Shown piece after piece: positions 17,305 through 25,620 of a DNA stretch of 33,060 nt; position 1 is the first letter of the stretch; every line of letters starts with the position of its first letter. This DNA is from Victivallales bacterium (GTDB lineage: Bacteria > Verrucomicrobiota > Lentisphaeria > Victivallales > GWF2-38-69). Location: positions 1-33,060 of the forward strand of contig JAIPJT010000029.1 of the NCBI GenBank assembly GCA_021733985.1. The letters are read 5' to 3'. The position numbers and the translations under genes are program-made. A model generated the notes under the pieces. The model was not told where the DNA came from and searched no databases. It was given only the letters and a program-made list of their open reading frames with translations.

Positions 17305-18522
17305 TTACCAGTTTTCCTGCTCAAGCCAACCGTTTTGCAATGTAAACCGGAGTTCATTTCTAAATGGAAACTTTGGATTTTTTTCTAAGAACCGTTCTAT
17401 TCTCGAAATTTTTTCAGGATCTTCAATTTCAATAAGTTTCTCATGTCTTTTTTTAAGGTCTTCTATGTTACACCGCCATAATTTAACAGGGATAAAGCTA
17501 TCGATGATCGATGCAATATAATATCCGTCAAAATCACTGTCTCCCCAGTGGAAAACATATTTTCTTTTTTCTTTCAGGAGCTCTAATACCTTCTTAACTG
17601 CTGAGTTAGGATACCCGGAGGTAAAGATAAGCCCTTTGTTGCTCGAATTTCTTTTTAAAGCATTAAACGGAGATTCATTTTCACAGGTAAATAGTTCGAA
17701 ATTTTCATCCAATCGAAAAGATTCAATCCCCTGCAGATTATCCATGGAAAGTGTTACGCTTTCCCCGACTTCCCAGAGCCTTTTGATAAAACAGTACTTC
17801 TGCTGTTTTTTTAAAAAAGTAAAAGGACCGTACAGCGTCACCTTTACTGCAGTAGGATTAGTTATTATTTTAAAATATTCAAATACTGAAAATTGTGTGT
17901 TCCATTTTTCTTTAATTCCCCGATTTTCCAGTATTTTTAATAACAGTTTATAAACAATATTAAATATTTCGGTACCTTCCCTTACGGCCTTGCTGTCATT
18001 TAAAACTTTTGACCCCAGTTCGGAAAAATCCAATATGTTTTTATTTGAAAGAATATATTCAAAAACTTTCAGGGAATCTAAAATTAAATCCTTTTTATAT
18101 TTTTTTAAAAAACCTTTTTCTTTTAAGAAAAAGAGAAGGTTTGAATCCAGAAACGGAAAATTAAGCTGCAGCTTTTTAAGCAAAATTTTCTGACTCTCTT
18201 TTTTCTCGGCCTCTGCCAGAGATTTAGGTTTCTTAGTTATACCGGAAAGCTCAAATATTTTTTGTAACCATTCTTCTTTCTGTAATTTACTAAATGATTC
18301 AAAAAATAATTTTAAATCAATATATGTATTTTTAAAACAATCAGAGTTAAATGCAAATTGCAATTTTTTTGTTAAGACTTCAGAAGGCTTTGATATTGTA
18401 AGCTTATTCTGTACTTTCCCATTAGTATTATAGTATCTGCATATCCTACTTATAAGAGCTGAAAATTCATTATCGTCTCGAATAAAAGCTGCTATCTGTT
18501 CAAAATATTTGTCTTTATTCAT
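17305..18522 (-). CDS. jetD: JetD/MksG-like Toprim nuclease of Wadjet
   Basis: A 405-residue protein, predicted nuclease subunit of the system. The N-terminal half is helical and poorly conserved, as in JetD, where it forms winged-helix/arm domains for dimerisation and SMC contact. The C-terminal Toprim domain is clear: TCENESPF with the catalytic Glu E281, a strand plus GYPNSAVKKVLELL, then HWGDSDFDGYYI with D328 and D330 as the metal-binding DxD. The chain ends in WLEQENW, and a terminal LEQE motif is shared by JetD/DUF2220- and DUF2399-type proteins. Toprim similarity to topoisomerase VI A/Spo11 is known for JetD. No ribosome-binding site is obvious before the ATG at 18522. The 94-base gap from jetC contains competing hairpins, so this toxic subunit may be expressed separately. 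Confidence 0.88.
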   Translation of the reverse strand: MNKDKYFEQIAAFIRDDNEFSALISRICRYYNTNGKVQNKLTISKPSEVLTKKLQFAFNSDCFKNTYIDLKLFFESFSKLQKEEWLQKIFELSGITKKPKSLAEAEKKESQKILLKKLQLNFPFLDSNLLFFLKEKGFLKKYKKDLILDSLKVFEYILSNKNILDFSELGSKVLNDSKAVREGTEIFNIVYKLLLKILENRGIKEKWNTQFSVFEYFKIITNPTAVKVTLYGPFTFLKKQQKYCFIKRLWEVGESVTLSMDNLQGIESFRLDENFELFTCENESPFNALKRNSSNKGLIFTSGYPNSAVKKVLELLKEKRKYVFHWGDSDFDGYYIASIIDSFIPVKLWRCNIEDLKKRHEKLIEIEDPEKISRIERFLEKNPKFPFRNELRFTLQNGWLEQENW

Positions 18523-18532
18523 TATAATGTAT

Positions 18533-18575
18533 ACCCAAATCTAATTAATTTTGGGGGTCATCAATATAAAACCCC
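18533..18575 (-). promoter_or_regulatory. Mutually exclusive hairpins in the jetC-jetD gap
   Basis: In transcript sense, GGGGT (18575 side) can pair with ACCCC near 18558-18554. The same CCCC segment can instead pair with ATTTGGGT (18540-18533), 10 bases before the jetD ATG. Only one helix can form at a time, as in attenuators. The stems are short (5 to 8 bp with a bulge), so this may be chance. Confidence 0.3.
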
Positions 18576-18616
18576 GAAAGAAAGGTAAAAGTGTATACAA
18601 GTTATATGGTACAATA

Positions 18617-21600
18617 CTACAGTTCTTTTTCAAACTGTATTTTTTCTTCGTTTTTATCTTCATCGAACAGCTTAAATTTTCCCTGTTTGTCACTATCCGG
18701 ATTTTTCCAGTGGAAAGGGTACAAATGAACATCGTAATTAATATCTTTTACAATGAGTAATGAAGTAGAATGTGATATTTCTTTTCTTACGCCGTCCTGG
18801 TCTGGAGTTGCTATAAATATCTGCAGTCCAATATCACCTGCAAACCCCATTAGTTGGTCGCGCCTGCCGGCATCAATGCCGTAAAAAGCTTCATCAAAGA
18901 TTAAAACTGGAAGTTTGATTTTCGTGCCACTGTACAGAAAGTGTGAAATAGTAAGAACCAGTAGGTAATTTGGTACAGACTGTTCACCGCCGGATCCTAT
19001 ACTTTTAACCCTTTTATCCATTACATTATCTTTAGATTCTGGTGATTTTACATACATTTCGTAAACATACCAGTTTCTGTAATCGAGTATTTCGGGTATT
19101 TCGTTTGGCTCTGTATCAACAATTTCATTTCTATAATCTTTAAAAAAGTTCTGCAGTTCTTTTTCTATCTCTTCATTCATTGGATTATATTTCTTAATTA
19201 TTGATATGAACCTCTCATACTGTGGCTGCACCTTAATTTTAAAAACATACTGATTGTTGCCAAAATATCTGTTACCAAGAAGTGAATTAATATTTTTCAC
19301 CATTGTCTGAAGGTGTTCTATTCTTTCCCGTAAATAATAGACAAGTTCATCCATAATAATTTTTCTAAAAAGTTCAGTAGTCCGCTCATTTATTATTTCC
19401 TGTTGCTCACGTATTTCAGCGTCATATCTGTTGCAAATATCTTTAATATTTCTATTAGCTCTGTCTACAAGCAGATTTTTATCTTCACTATAATTAAATC
19501 CGAATTCAATGCTGTATCTTTTATCATAAATCCTTTCTAAGATTCTGGCCTTGTACTTAACTTCATCAAGCTTGGCTTTCCCCGCCATATTCCTGCAGTC
19601 ATCAGCATTATGGAGATTTAATGTACTTCTCTGCTCATTAAAATAACTTTCAATATCGCTCTCTTCAGATTTTTCAGTAAACTTATGAAGTACTTTCCGG
19701 TAGTTTGTTTTTTTTTCCGTTAACTTTTTTATTTTTTCCTGTAATTCTATTTCAGTTTCACTTTTGAGTGTCTCATTTGACCAGATTTTCCTCTCGATAT
19801 TTTTTATCTGTTTATCACAACCCTTTAATTTCTGTTGAAGTTCTTTTATTTTATCTTCTACATTCTTCAAACCTTCAGTTCTGATAATTTCCTGTATATT
19901 CTTCAACCTCATTTTAAGATTTTCATCTTCAGAAATTAAATTGACCAAATCGCCCTGTTTTTCTCTGATAAGAGAATTAGTAGTCTTAATTAATAAAGAA
20001 TCATTATTCAATTTTGATAAACAGTTTTCTAATTGCCTTGTATTTTTATTTGTATATTCTATGAAATGCACCAGTGTTTGTTTTAACCGGTTATTCTGCT
20101 TTATTTCCTCGTTTACTTCTGTTTCAGCTTTATTTAAATTTTTCAAGTCTAACCTTAAACTTTCAATCAGTTTTTTGATTTTCAATTTACGGTTTTCCTC
20201 TCCAATTATATATGACTCCAAACCGGAAAATCCCCTTTTATGCGCACGGAATGATACAGATACACATTCTTTGTCAAACGAAAGCTCAACTTTATCATCA
20301 GCTATCATTTCTATTGCAAGGGCTTTAACTGAATCCGGATCACTTTCTCCCAGGTCAAAATATTTTTTTATCCATTGCGGGATATCAATATCAATTAGAT
20401 TCAATCTTTTTTCAGGAATTATTCTAATACCGGGGTAATCACTGAATACAAATTCAGAAACTTTTCTAAAATCCTGTTCTTTGAGAATTAACGAACATAA
20501 AATATTGTTCCCTATAAATTCCTCAACTGCATCCATTTCGCGCGGTTCCACCCCCGAGTTCCAGACAAGTCCCTTATATAAAGGCTTATAATCTACCATT
20601 GTCTGATCAAACTCAGTTACAATTTCAGAATAATATTCTACTTCAGGCACAAACTCCAGCTGTTCTTCCCGTTTTTTGATTTCGTCCTCTATATCCTGAA
20701 TATCTTGTAAATGTTTTGTGTGAATGTTTTCAAGTTTTGTATTTTTTCCAATGCAGCTGTCTTTATGAGCCGAAGCTTTTTTGTAGTATTCCTCAAAGTT
20801 GATTTCCTGTACAGATTCAGTCGTTGCTTCCACTTTCATATGAATAAATTTTTCAAAAGTTGAAATCAATTCACCAATAGAAAAAGGCAAAGCAACACTT
20901 ATTTTAGAAAATTTCGCAAGAAAACTTTGGTAATGACCATATATTTTTTTTATATTCTGTTCATAAGTTTTTTTTACGTTATTAAGTTCTACCCGGAACT
21001 TTTCAAGGTTTCTTTCCCTTGTTTCTTTTTCGTCAGCAATCTGTTTTATTCGTTCTCTGATATTTTCTTCTTCACGGATTAAACCGCCAGCATCTTTCTG
21101 CTTGTAATCTTCGATCTGATTAACAATATATTTCCTATTCTTATCAGCTGAAGAATAAGTTATTTCAAGCTCGGATAATTCTTTTTCTAAGTATTTTTCC
21201 CTGTTTTCTAAAACAACAATTGTATTTTTTAAATCTTCAATTTCAAACTGCAGGGCAAGGCATTCTCCCGCGACAGCGTGTTTTCGCTTATACTTAACCT
21301 CCTGTACCAGCTCCAGCAAGCTTTTAATATACTCATACTTCCCCTTGAGTGTCTGGATTTCATTTTTACTCATATCCAGAGACCTGAGAGAATCGATAAT
21401 TTTTTCAAACAAATCTTTCCTTGGTTTTGGTAAAAGCCGTTTAAACAGTTCATGATAATCTGAAGTCTGTGATGCTATTTCTCTATAAGCCTTCCCGATT
21501 GAAAGGAACATACAAAAATCTTTAAATTGTTTTTCTCCGCCAAGAAACTGCTGAGCCAAATTATTTTTGTATGTTTGAGGCTGAAGATGTACTACTGCCC

Positions 21601-22105
21601 CTCCTAACACTTTTTTTATTTCATAAGCTGTTCGGGGACGAAACTCACCTTTGCTATTCTCAATCAAAAAAGGGAGAGACTCAATATTTCCAGGACGAAT
21701 TATTCCCCAGCGTTTTAAGTTTTCCTGTGGAGAATTGACAGACATACCAACCGCAACTGTCCAGGGGTTTCCGTTATATCCAATGATCTCAAGAGCAGCG
21801 TAAGTTATTCCTCCATTGGGGTTTAAATGCCCCTTATCGATATTATACCTTGTTATTATTCCCTGGGCTCTCCTTCCTTCAGATTTACTGCCGGCAATTC
21901 TTGCGGCAGAATTAAATTCCATCGACTCCCCCGCTGTAAGAACATAATGCACAGCATCAATCAACGTTGTTTTTCCGGAACTGTTGTCTCCAAGTACAAA
22001 AAGATGACCGCGATCGACGATCTCTATAGTTTCATTTACAAAATTATGAAAATTGATCAGACGAATTTTCTTTATATAATAATTATTATTTTTATCCATT
22101 TTCAT
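18617..22105 (-). CDS. jetC: JetC/MksB-like SMC-family ATPase of Wadjet
   Basis: A 1162-residue SMC/MukB-like motor subunit. Walker A is GDNSSGKT (39-46) in an N-terminal head that begins KIRLINFHNF. Long heptad-rich coiled coils (about 275-500 and 645-960) flank a globular hinge at about 515-645. The C-terminal head has the ABC signature-like GSGGEQS (1037-1043) and Walker B VLIFDEAF with D1071 and catalytic E1072, followed by FIATPDQD as the switch region. ATP-driven head closure powers loop extrusion with JetA and JetB. The start overlaps jetB by 14 bases, which suggests translational coupling; a second ATG lies 6 bases in. SbcC/RAD50 is an alternative label, but the signature and neighbours fit JetC and no zinc hook CxxC is at the hinge. 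Confidence 0.92.
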   Translation of the reverse strand: MKMDKNNNYYIKKIRLINFHNFVNETIEIVDRGHLFVLGDNSSGKTTLIDAVHYVLTAGESMEFNSAARIAGSKSEGRRAQGIITRYNIDKGHLNPNGGITYAALEIIGYNGNPWTVAVGMSVNSPQENLKRWGIIRPGNIESLPFLIENSKGEFRPRTAYEIKKVLGGAVVHLQPQTYKNNLAQQFLGGEKQFKDFCMFLSIGKAYREIASQTSDYHELFKRLLPKPRKDLFEKIIDSLRSLDMSKNEIQTLKGKYEYIKSLLELVQEVKYKRKHAVAGECLALQFEIEDLKNTIVVLENREKYLEKELSELEITYSSADKNRKYIVNQIEDYKQKDAGGLIREEENIRERIKQIADEKETRERNLEKFRVELNNVKKTYEQNIKKIYGHYQSFLAKFSKISVALPFSIGELISTFEKFIHMKVEATTESVQEINFEEYYKKASAHKDSCIGKNTKLENIHTKHLQDIQDIEDEIKKREEQLEFVPEVEYYSEIVTEFDQTMVDYKPLYKGLVWNSGVEPREMDAVEEFIGNNILCSLILKEQDFRKVSEFVFSDYPGIRIIPEKRLNLIDIDIPQWIKKYFDLGESDPDSVKALAIEMIADDKVELSFDKECVSVSFRAHKRGFSGLESYIIGEENRKLKIKKLIESLRLDLKNLNKAETEVNEEIKQNNRLKQTLVHFIEYTNKNTRQLENCLSKLNNDSLLIKTTNSLIREKQGDLVNLISEDENLKMRLKNIQEIIRTEGLKNVEDKIKELQQKLKGCDKQIKNIERKIWSNETLKSETEIELQEKIKKLTEKKTNYRKVLHKFTEKSEESDIESYFNEQRSTLNLHNADDCRNMAGKAKLDEVKYKARILERIYDKRYSIEFGFNYSEDKNLLVDRANRNIKDICNRYDAEIREQQEIINERTTELFRKIIMDELVYYLRERIEHLQTMVKNINSLLGNRYFGNNQYVFKIKVQPQYERFISIIKKYNPMNEEIEKELQNFFKDYRNEIVDTEPNEIPEILDYRNWYVYEMYVKSPESKDNVMDKRVKSIGSGGEQSVPNYLLVLTISHFLYSGTKIKLPVLIFDEAFYGIDAGRRDQLMGFAGDIGLQIFIATPDQDGVRKEISHSTSLLIVKDINYDVHLYPFHWKNPDSDKQGKFKLFDEDKNEEKIQFEKEL

Positions 22106-22820
22106 GTTCTTCCACCCCTAAATTATCATCATTATATCCATGGTCCTGAACATTACTATTGTCTCGATCCTCCTTTTCATAACTCCCAACAACCTCCCCT
22201 GTGAGCCTTCCGGTATTATAATGGTAAAGAGCCGGTAAAGCTTCATATATAAAATCATATTTGTATCTGTTGAGCCCATGCATCTTCCCTTCAGGCCTAA
22301 TTTCTTTTAAAAACCTGAACTGTAGTAATTTTGGCATTAGCTGCCTCAAAATTTTCGAACGTATATATTCCTCATTATAACGGTCTTTTTTATTTTCAAA
22401 AAGCTGTATAAAGCGTTTGTGGCAGTACTGCAGTAAATCACCGAACGTGAACCTTAAATTATGCTTATCTTCCGCTGTTATTGAATTGTCATCAAGCTGC
22501 CTTTCAAAGAACTCGAGGAGACACATAAAGGCAATAGCTTCATCACGGCCAGTAACCCTGAACTGTGCTCTCTGTTCGGGCTTAACAGCATCATTGTACC
22601 ATTTATTTTTGTAAACTCTCGCGCATTTTGAATCAATTATAAATTCCCAGTCATAATATTTCCTGAAGAAATCACCAAATTCATTTCTGTACCTGTGCAT
22701 AAAATAATAGAGATTTTCATTATCATCTTTATAAAAATACGGGCATTCGACAAGAACATTTAATACAGCAGCAACTTCGTCTCTGTACTTTTCCAACAAA
22801 CTATCGATATCATTATTCAT
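22092..22820 (-). CDS. jetB: JetB/MksE-like subunit of Wadjet
   Basis: A 242-residue protein in the position and size range of JetB (KITE/MksE-like, winged-helix). It opens with a helical segment (LLEKYRDEVAAVLNVLVECPYF), then RNEFGDFFRKYYDWEFIIDSKCARVYKN, a wing-like strand pair with the ARVYK segment typical of DUF4194/DUF2398-type subunits, and a GRDEAIAFMCLLEFFERQ helix. The last 35 residues are acidic and Gly/Asn/Asp-rich and probably disordered. In the complex, KITE-type dimers bind the kleisin and DNA. Assignment rests mainly on context plus the fold pattern, since this family is weakly conserved. It overlaps jetA by 8 bases upstream and jetC by 14 bases downstream. Confidence 0.8.
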   Translation of the reverse strand: MNNDIDSLLEKYRDEVAAVLNVLVECPYFYKDDNENLYYFMHRYRNEFGDFFRKYYDWEFIIDSKCARVYKNKWYNDAVKPEQRAQFRVTGRDEAIAFMCLLEFFERQLDDNSITAEDKHNLRFTFGDLLQYCHKRFIQLFENKKDRYNEEYIRSKILRQLMPKLLQFRFLKEIRPEGKMHGLNRYKYDFIYEALPALYHYNTGRLTGEVVGSYEKEDRDNSNVQDHGYNDDNLGVEEHENG

Positions 22821-24372
22821 AATCGTGTTTCTTCTTTAAAATCATTTCACTAAACTTTAAATTTGCTCGTTTTAATTCAATACTGACAAGATTGTCGATT
22901 ACTTCCAATTCCATCCCCAGTTTATTTAGTTGTTTACCTTTACTCAGTATTCCAGCTTCAGCAAGTTCTACAATTTTCTCAAAATCTTCGAAAGAATCAA
23001 AATCCCAATTAGAAACTTTTTTCCCCAGGCTCTCGTTATCGGCAGTTTTACATTGAATCCATTCATTGAGTTTTTCCAGTTTGTACTGTTCTAAACTTTG
23101 GACAGGCCCGCTCCCGCTTTTTTTTCTGATTTTTATAAAATGCTTAGGTTCTTTGATTTTTTTATCACTTATTAATCTTGGCAGTGGTGGATTAGCTTTT
23201 TCGAATCCTTCTTTCCAGTAATTACTGTCAGTTGACATTTGCGTATACGATAAAAGCTCAAAAAAGAAACTATCAAAAGTTTGACTTTCATCACTTTCAG
23301 ACATCTCCTTAATTCTGGCTTTCAAATCTTCCAACCGGGTATTTTTCCTTTCAAGTTCCCGTAAGTAAGCACTGATTTTGCCCCAGACCTTAATTGCTGT
23401 ATCATTTATTCTTCTGCATAGCTGATCAAGTTTTCCTGAACTTTTATAAAAATTTTCCAATGCGTTAAATATTCTTATAGGCGACTGTTTTAAAAATTTT
23501 CTATTTGACATAAATGGAAATTTAGTATAATATTCAGCAGTCAATACTGCGCAGTCATTCAATGCATATTCAATTTTTTTGTCCTTCTTTATCCTTCTTA
23601 AAAGTTCAAGAATTTCCCGTCTTAATTTATCTAACTGTTTTAAATATGCTGTAGTATAAAACTCCAGTTCAAAAACAGCGTCTTTAGCTTTTTCAAGTTT
23701 ATAGTTTGATAAAAGGAATCCTAAAAGTCTGGCATTTAATTCTCCAAGCTGATTACTGATTCTTAATGTTAAGTCATCGAGCAGATTTACACCGTAAACA
23801 ACTGAAACCGCCTCCTGCATTTTGCTGTCTTTTTCGGAGTAATTATCTTTCAAAATTCTATTTAAAGCTCTCATTATTTCTTTTAAACGCCCGATAAAAT
23901 CTATTAGAAAATTTCTCGAGTCAATTGGATTACTGTCTTCGTCATTACGATAACATTCTTCTAACCAGTTTATAAATAAAACAGCTTCATCAGTTAAACT
24001 GAATCTGAATTTTCTGCGCCTGATATCTTTGTAACCGCGCAGCCTTTCTTTTTCAATTCTTCTTGACACAATTTCCCAGTCATAAAGCTGCTGAATATCT
24101 CTATTAAAAGCTTCTACCGGATATTCTTCACCGGAAAAGACTTCCTGGGCGGGTTTTACTGCAGAGTAAATTTCTTCATTTAACGGTTCGAGCTCATGTT
24201 CATTCCTGTAATAAAGCATCCTTAAAAGAATATTTACATAAAATATGCTTCTTTCGGATGCAAACATTATACCTAAATTCTGATTGCGGCTTAAAACAAG
24301 ATTTGCACCTTCACCCCGATTGAAAGCTGAAATACGGTCGACATCCAAATTAACTTTATTTTCTCCTGCCAT
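22813..24372 (-). CDS. jetA: JetA/MksF-like kleisin subunit of Wadjet
   Basis: A 519-residue protein from the ATG at 24372 (a GTG two codons upstream is possible). The N-terminal 130 residues look like a winged-helix region: YVNILLRMLYYRNEHELEPL, then DIQQLYDWEIVSRRIE and RRRKFRFSLTDEAVLFINWLEE. This pattern is found in JetA/MukF-like and DUF2397/DUF3375-type proteins. A long helical middle (about 150-370) and a C-terminal domain follow. The kleisin role is to bridge the two JetC heads. The gene starts 10 bases after the dxr stop with no clear ribosome-binding site, so it probably depends on dxr translation. The exact Wadjet subtype cannot be settled by eye; JetA and JetB look closer to the DUF2397/DUF2398 style than to classic DUF3375/DUF4194, but this is impression only. 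Confidence 0.8.
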   Translation of the reverse strand: MAGENKVNLDVDRISAFNRGEGANLVLSRNQNLGIMFASERSIFYVNILLRMLYYRNEHELEPLNEEIYSAVKPAQEVFSGEEYPVEAFNRDIQQLYDWEIVSRRIEKERLRGYKDIRRRKFRFSLTDEAVLFINWLEECYRNDEDSNPIDSRNFLIDFIGRLKEIMRALNRILKDNYSEKDSKMQEAVSVVYGVNLLDDLTLRISNQLGELNARLLGFLLSNYKLEKAKDAVFELEFYTTAYLKQLDKLRREILELLRRIKKDKKIEYALNDCAVLTAEYYTKFPFMSNRKFLKQSPIRIFNALENFYKSSGKLDQLCRRINDTAIKVWGKISAYLRELERKNTRLEDLKARIKEMSESDESQTFDSFFFELLSYTQMSTDSNYWKEGFEKANPPLPRLISDKKIKEPKHFIKIRKKSGSGPVQSLEQYKLEKLNEWIQCKTADNESLGKKVSNWDFDSFEDFEKIVELAEAGILSKGKQLNKLGMELEVIDNLVSIELKRANLKFSEMILKKKHDYE

Positions 24373-24382
24373 ATTCACTTGT

Positions 24383-25513
24383 TTATTTTAACCTGTTTTT
24401 TGCCCAGCTGTCAGCGTCAATAATTTGTTCCAGAGTTGGATTTTCTACAACTTTATGTTCGTTCATTATGTTCTCTATTATATCCCATATTTCAGTAAAA
24501 TATATTTCTCCTCCGATAAACTTTTCAACTGCTAATTCGTTTGCAGCATTCATTACGGCCGGCATAGTGCCCCCGGTTTTCAAAGCATAAAAAGCAAAAT
24601 CCAGGCTGGGAAATTTTGTTCGATCTGGTTCATAAAAGGATAAGCTTTTAATTTCAGCCAGGTTTAACTTCTCGAGACCTCCGGGTATTTTTTCGGGATA
24701 AGCCAATGCGTACTGGATAGGAAATTTCATATCAGTTACGCTTAACTGAGCTAAAAAAGTTCCATCCACAAATTCTACCATTGAATGAATAATAGACTGA
24801 GGATGAATAAGAACATCTATCTGGTTCGGTGTTACTCCAAACATCCATTTCGCCTCAATAATCTCCAGTGCCTTATTCATTAAGCTGGCAGAGTCAATAG
24901 TAACTTTCCGCCCCATGCTCCAGGTTGGATGTTTTAAAGCATTTTCCAATGTTGCTTTTTTCAGTTCAGCCTTATCAGTATTCCTGAAAGCTCCACCGCT
25001 GGCAGTTAGAACAAGTTTTGAAATATCGTTCTTCTTTTTCCCTTCAAGACACTGAAAAATAGCACTGTGTTCACTGTCAACAGGCAGCAACCTGACATTA
25101 TTCTTTTCAGCAGTTTTCATTACAATCTCACCGGCCATAACTAAGATTTCCTTACTGGCAATTGCAATATCTTTTCCGTTTTTTAAAGCTTCAAGGACAG
25201 GCAGCAAAGCAGCGGTTCCTACAACTGCACAAAGGACAATATCAACTTCGGTCTGAACTGATAATTCGACCATACCTTCAGTTCCATGCTCAACCTCAAA
25301 ATCTTTCCCTAACCTTTTCTGCAGTTCTCGAACATATTCTTTATTACAGACAATCTTTCTGCATCCCAGCTCTCTCGCCTGTTTTTCAAGTAATTCAATG
25401 TTTTTATTTGCAGCTAAACCCACAACTCTAAACATATTTTTCAGGTTTTTTACAACCTCAACCGTATTCCTGCCTATTGAACCGGTTGATCCTAAAATAA
25501 CAATATTTTTCAT
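24383..25513 (-). CDS. dxr: 1-deoxy-D-xylulose 5-phosphate reductoisomerase
   Basis: Second enzyme of the MEP isoprenoid pathway, converting DXP to MEP with NADPH. I start it at the ATG at 25513 (376 residues) rather than 45 bases upstream, because GAAAGG precedes it and it begins directly with KNIVILGSTGSIG, the N-terminal NADPH-binding loop (GSTGSIG). Other family motifs: IASKEILVMAG, LLPVDSEHSAIFQ with metal-binding residues, LTASGGAFR, and HPTWSMGRKVTIDSASLMNKALEIIEAKWMFG, which carries the catalytic and flexible-loop region. Length is slightly below the E. coli enzyme (398). Its usual neighbours (uppS, cdsA, rseP, bamA) are absent. Instead it sits between an SNF2 helicase and jetA, which is unusual. 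Confidence 0.97.
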   Translation of the reverse strand: MKNIVILGSTGSIGRNTVEVVKNLKNMFRVVGLAANKNIELLEKQARELGCRKIVCNKEYVRELQKRLGKDFEVEHGTEGMVELSVQTEVDIVLCAVVGTAALLPVLEALKNGKDIAIASKEILVMAGEIVMKTAEKNNVRLLPVDSEHSAIFQCLEGKKKNDISKLVLTASGGAFRNTDKAELKKATLENALKHPTWSMGRKVTIDSASLMNKALEIIEAKWMFGVTPNQIDVLIHPQSIIHSMVEFVDGTFLAQLSVTDMKFPIQYALAYPEKIPGGLEKLNLAEIKSLSFYEPDRTKFPSLDFAFYALKTGGTMPAVMNAANELAVEKFIGGEIYFTEIWDIIENIMNEHKVVENPTLEQIIDADSWAKNRLK

Positions 25514-25620
25514 AATAACCTTTCTAAAAAAACTATTTTTACGCATGAAAATCTGCATTCATTCAGCGAACTCTGCTGTTATAGGCTTGTTTACAACTGC
25601 TCTATGTACTTCAACGCAAT

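Larger units (their letters stand above)
17305..24372 (-). other. Wadjet (JetABCD/MksFEBG) anti-plasmid defence locus
   Basis: Four genes in order jetA-jetB-jetC-jetD on the minus strand, with overlaps between the first three. In characterised Wadjet systems JetA (kleisin), JetB and JetC (SMC ATPase) form a DNA loop-extruding motor, and JetD is a Toprim nuclease that cleaves small closed-circular DNA such as plasmids. All catalytic motifs I could check are intact here (JetC Walker A, signature and Walker B; JetD Glu and DxD). The block follows dxr directly and could be co-transcribed with dtd, an SNF2 helicase gene and dxr. Confidence 0.88.

Noticed and set aside
19941-20438. 165-residue open frame on the plus strand inside jetC
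   Set aside because: Antisense to a coiled-coil coding region. Its Phe/Ser/Leu-rich composition mirrors Lys/Glu/Asn codons on the other strand, and no ribosome-binding site or motif is seen.
18617-22105. Labelling the large ATPase as SbcC/RAD50
   Set aside because: No zinc-hook CxxC at the hinge and no SbcD nuclease neighbour. The GSGGEQS signature and the three Jet partners fit JetC/MksB.
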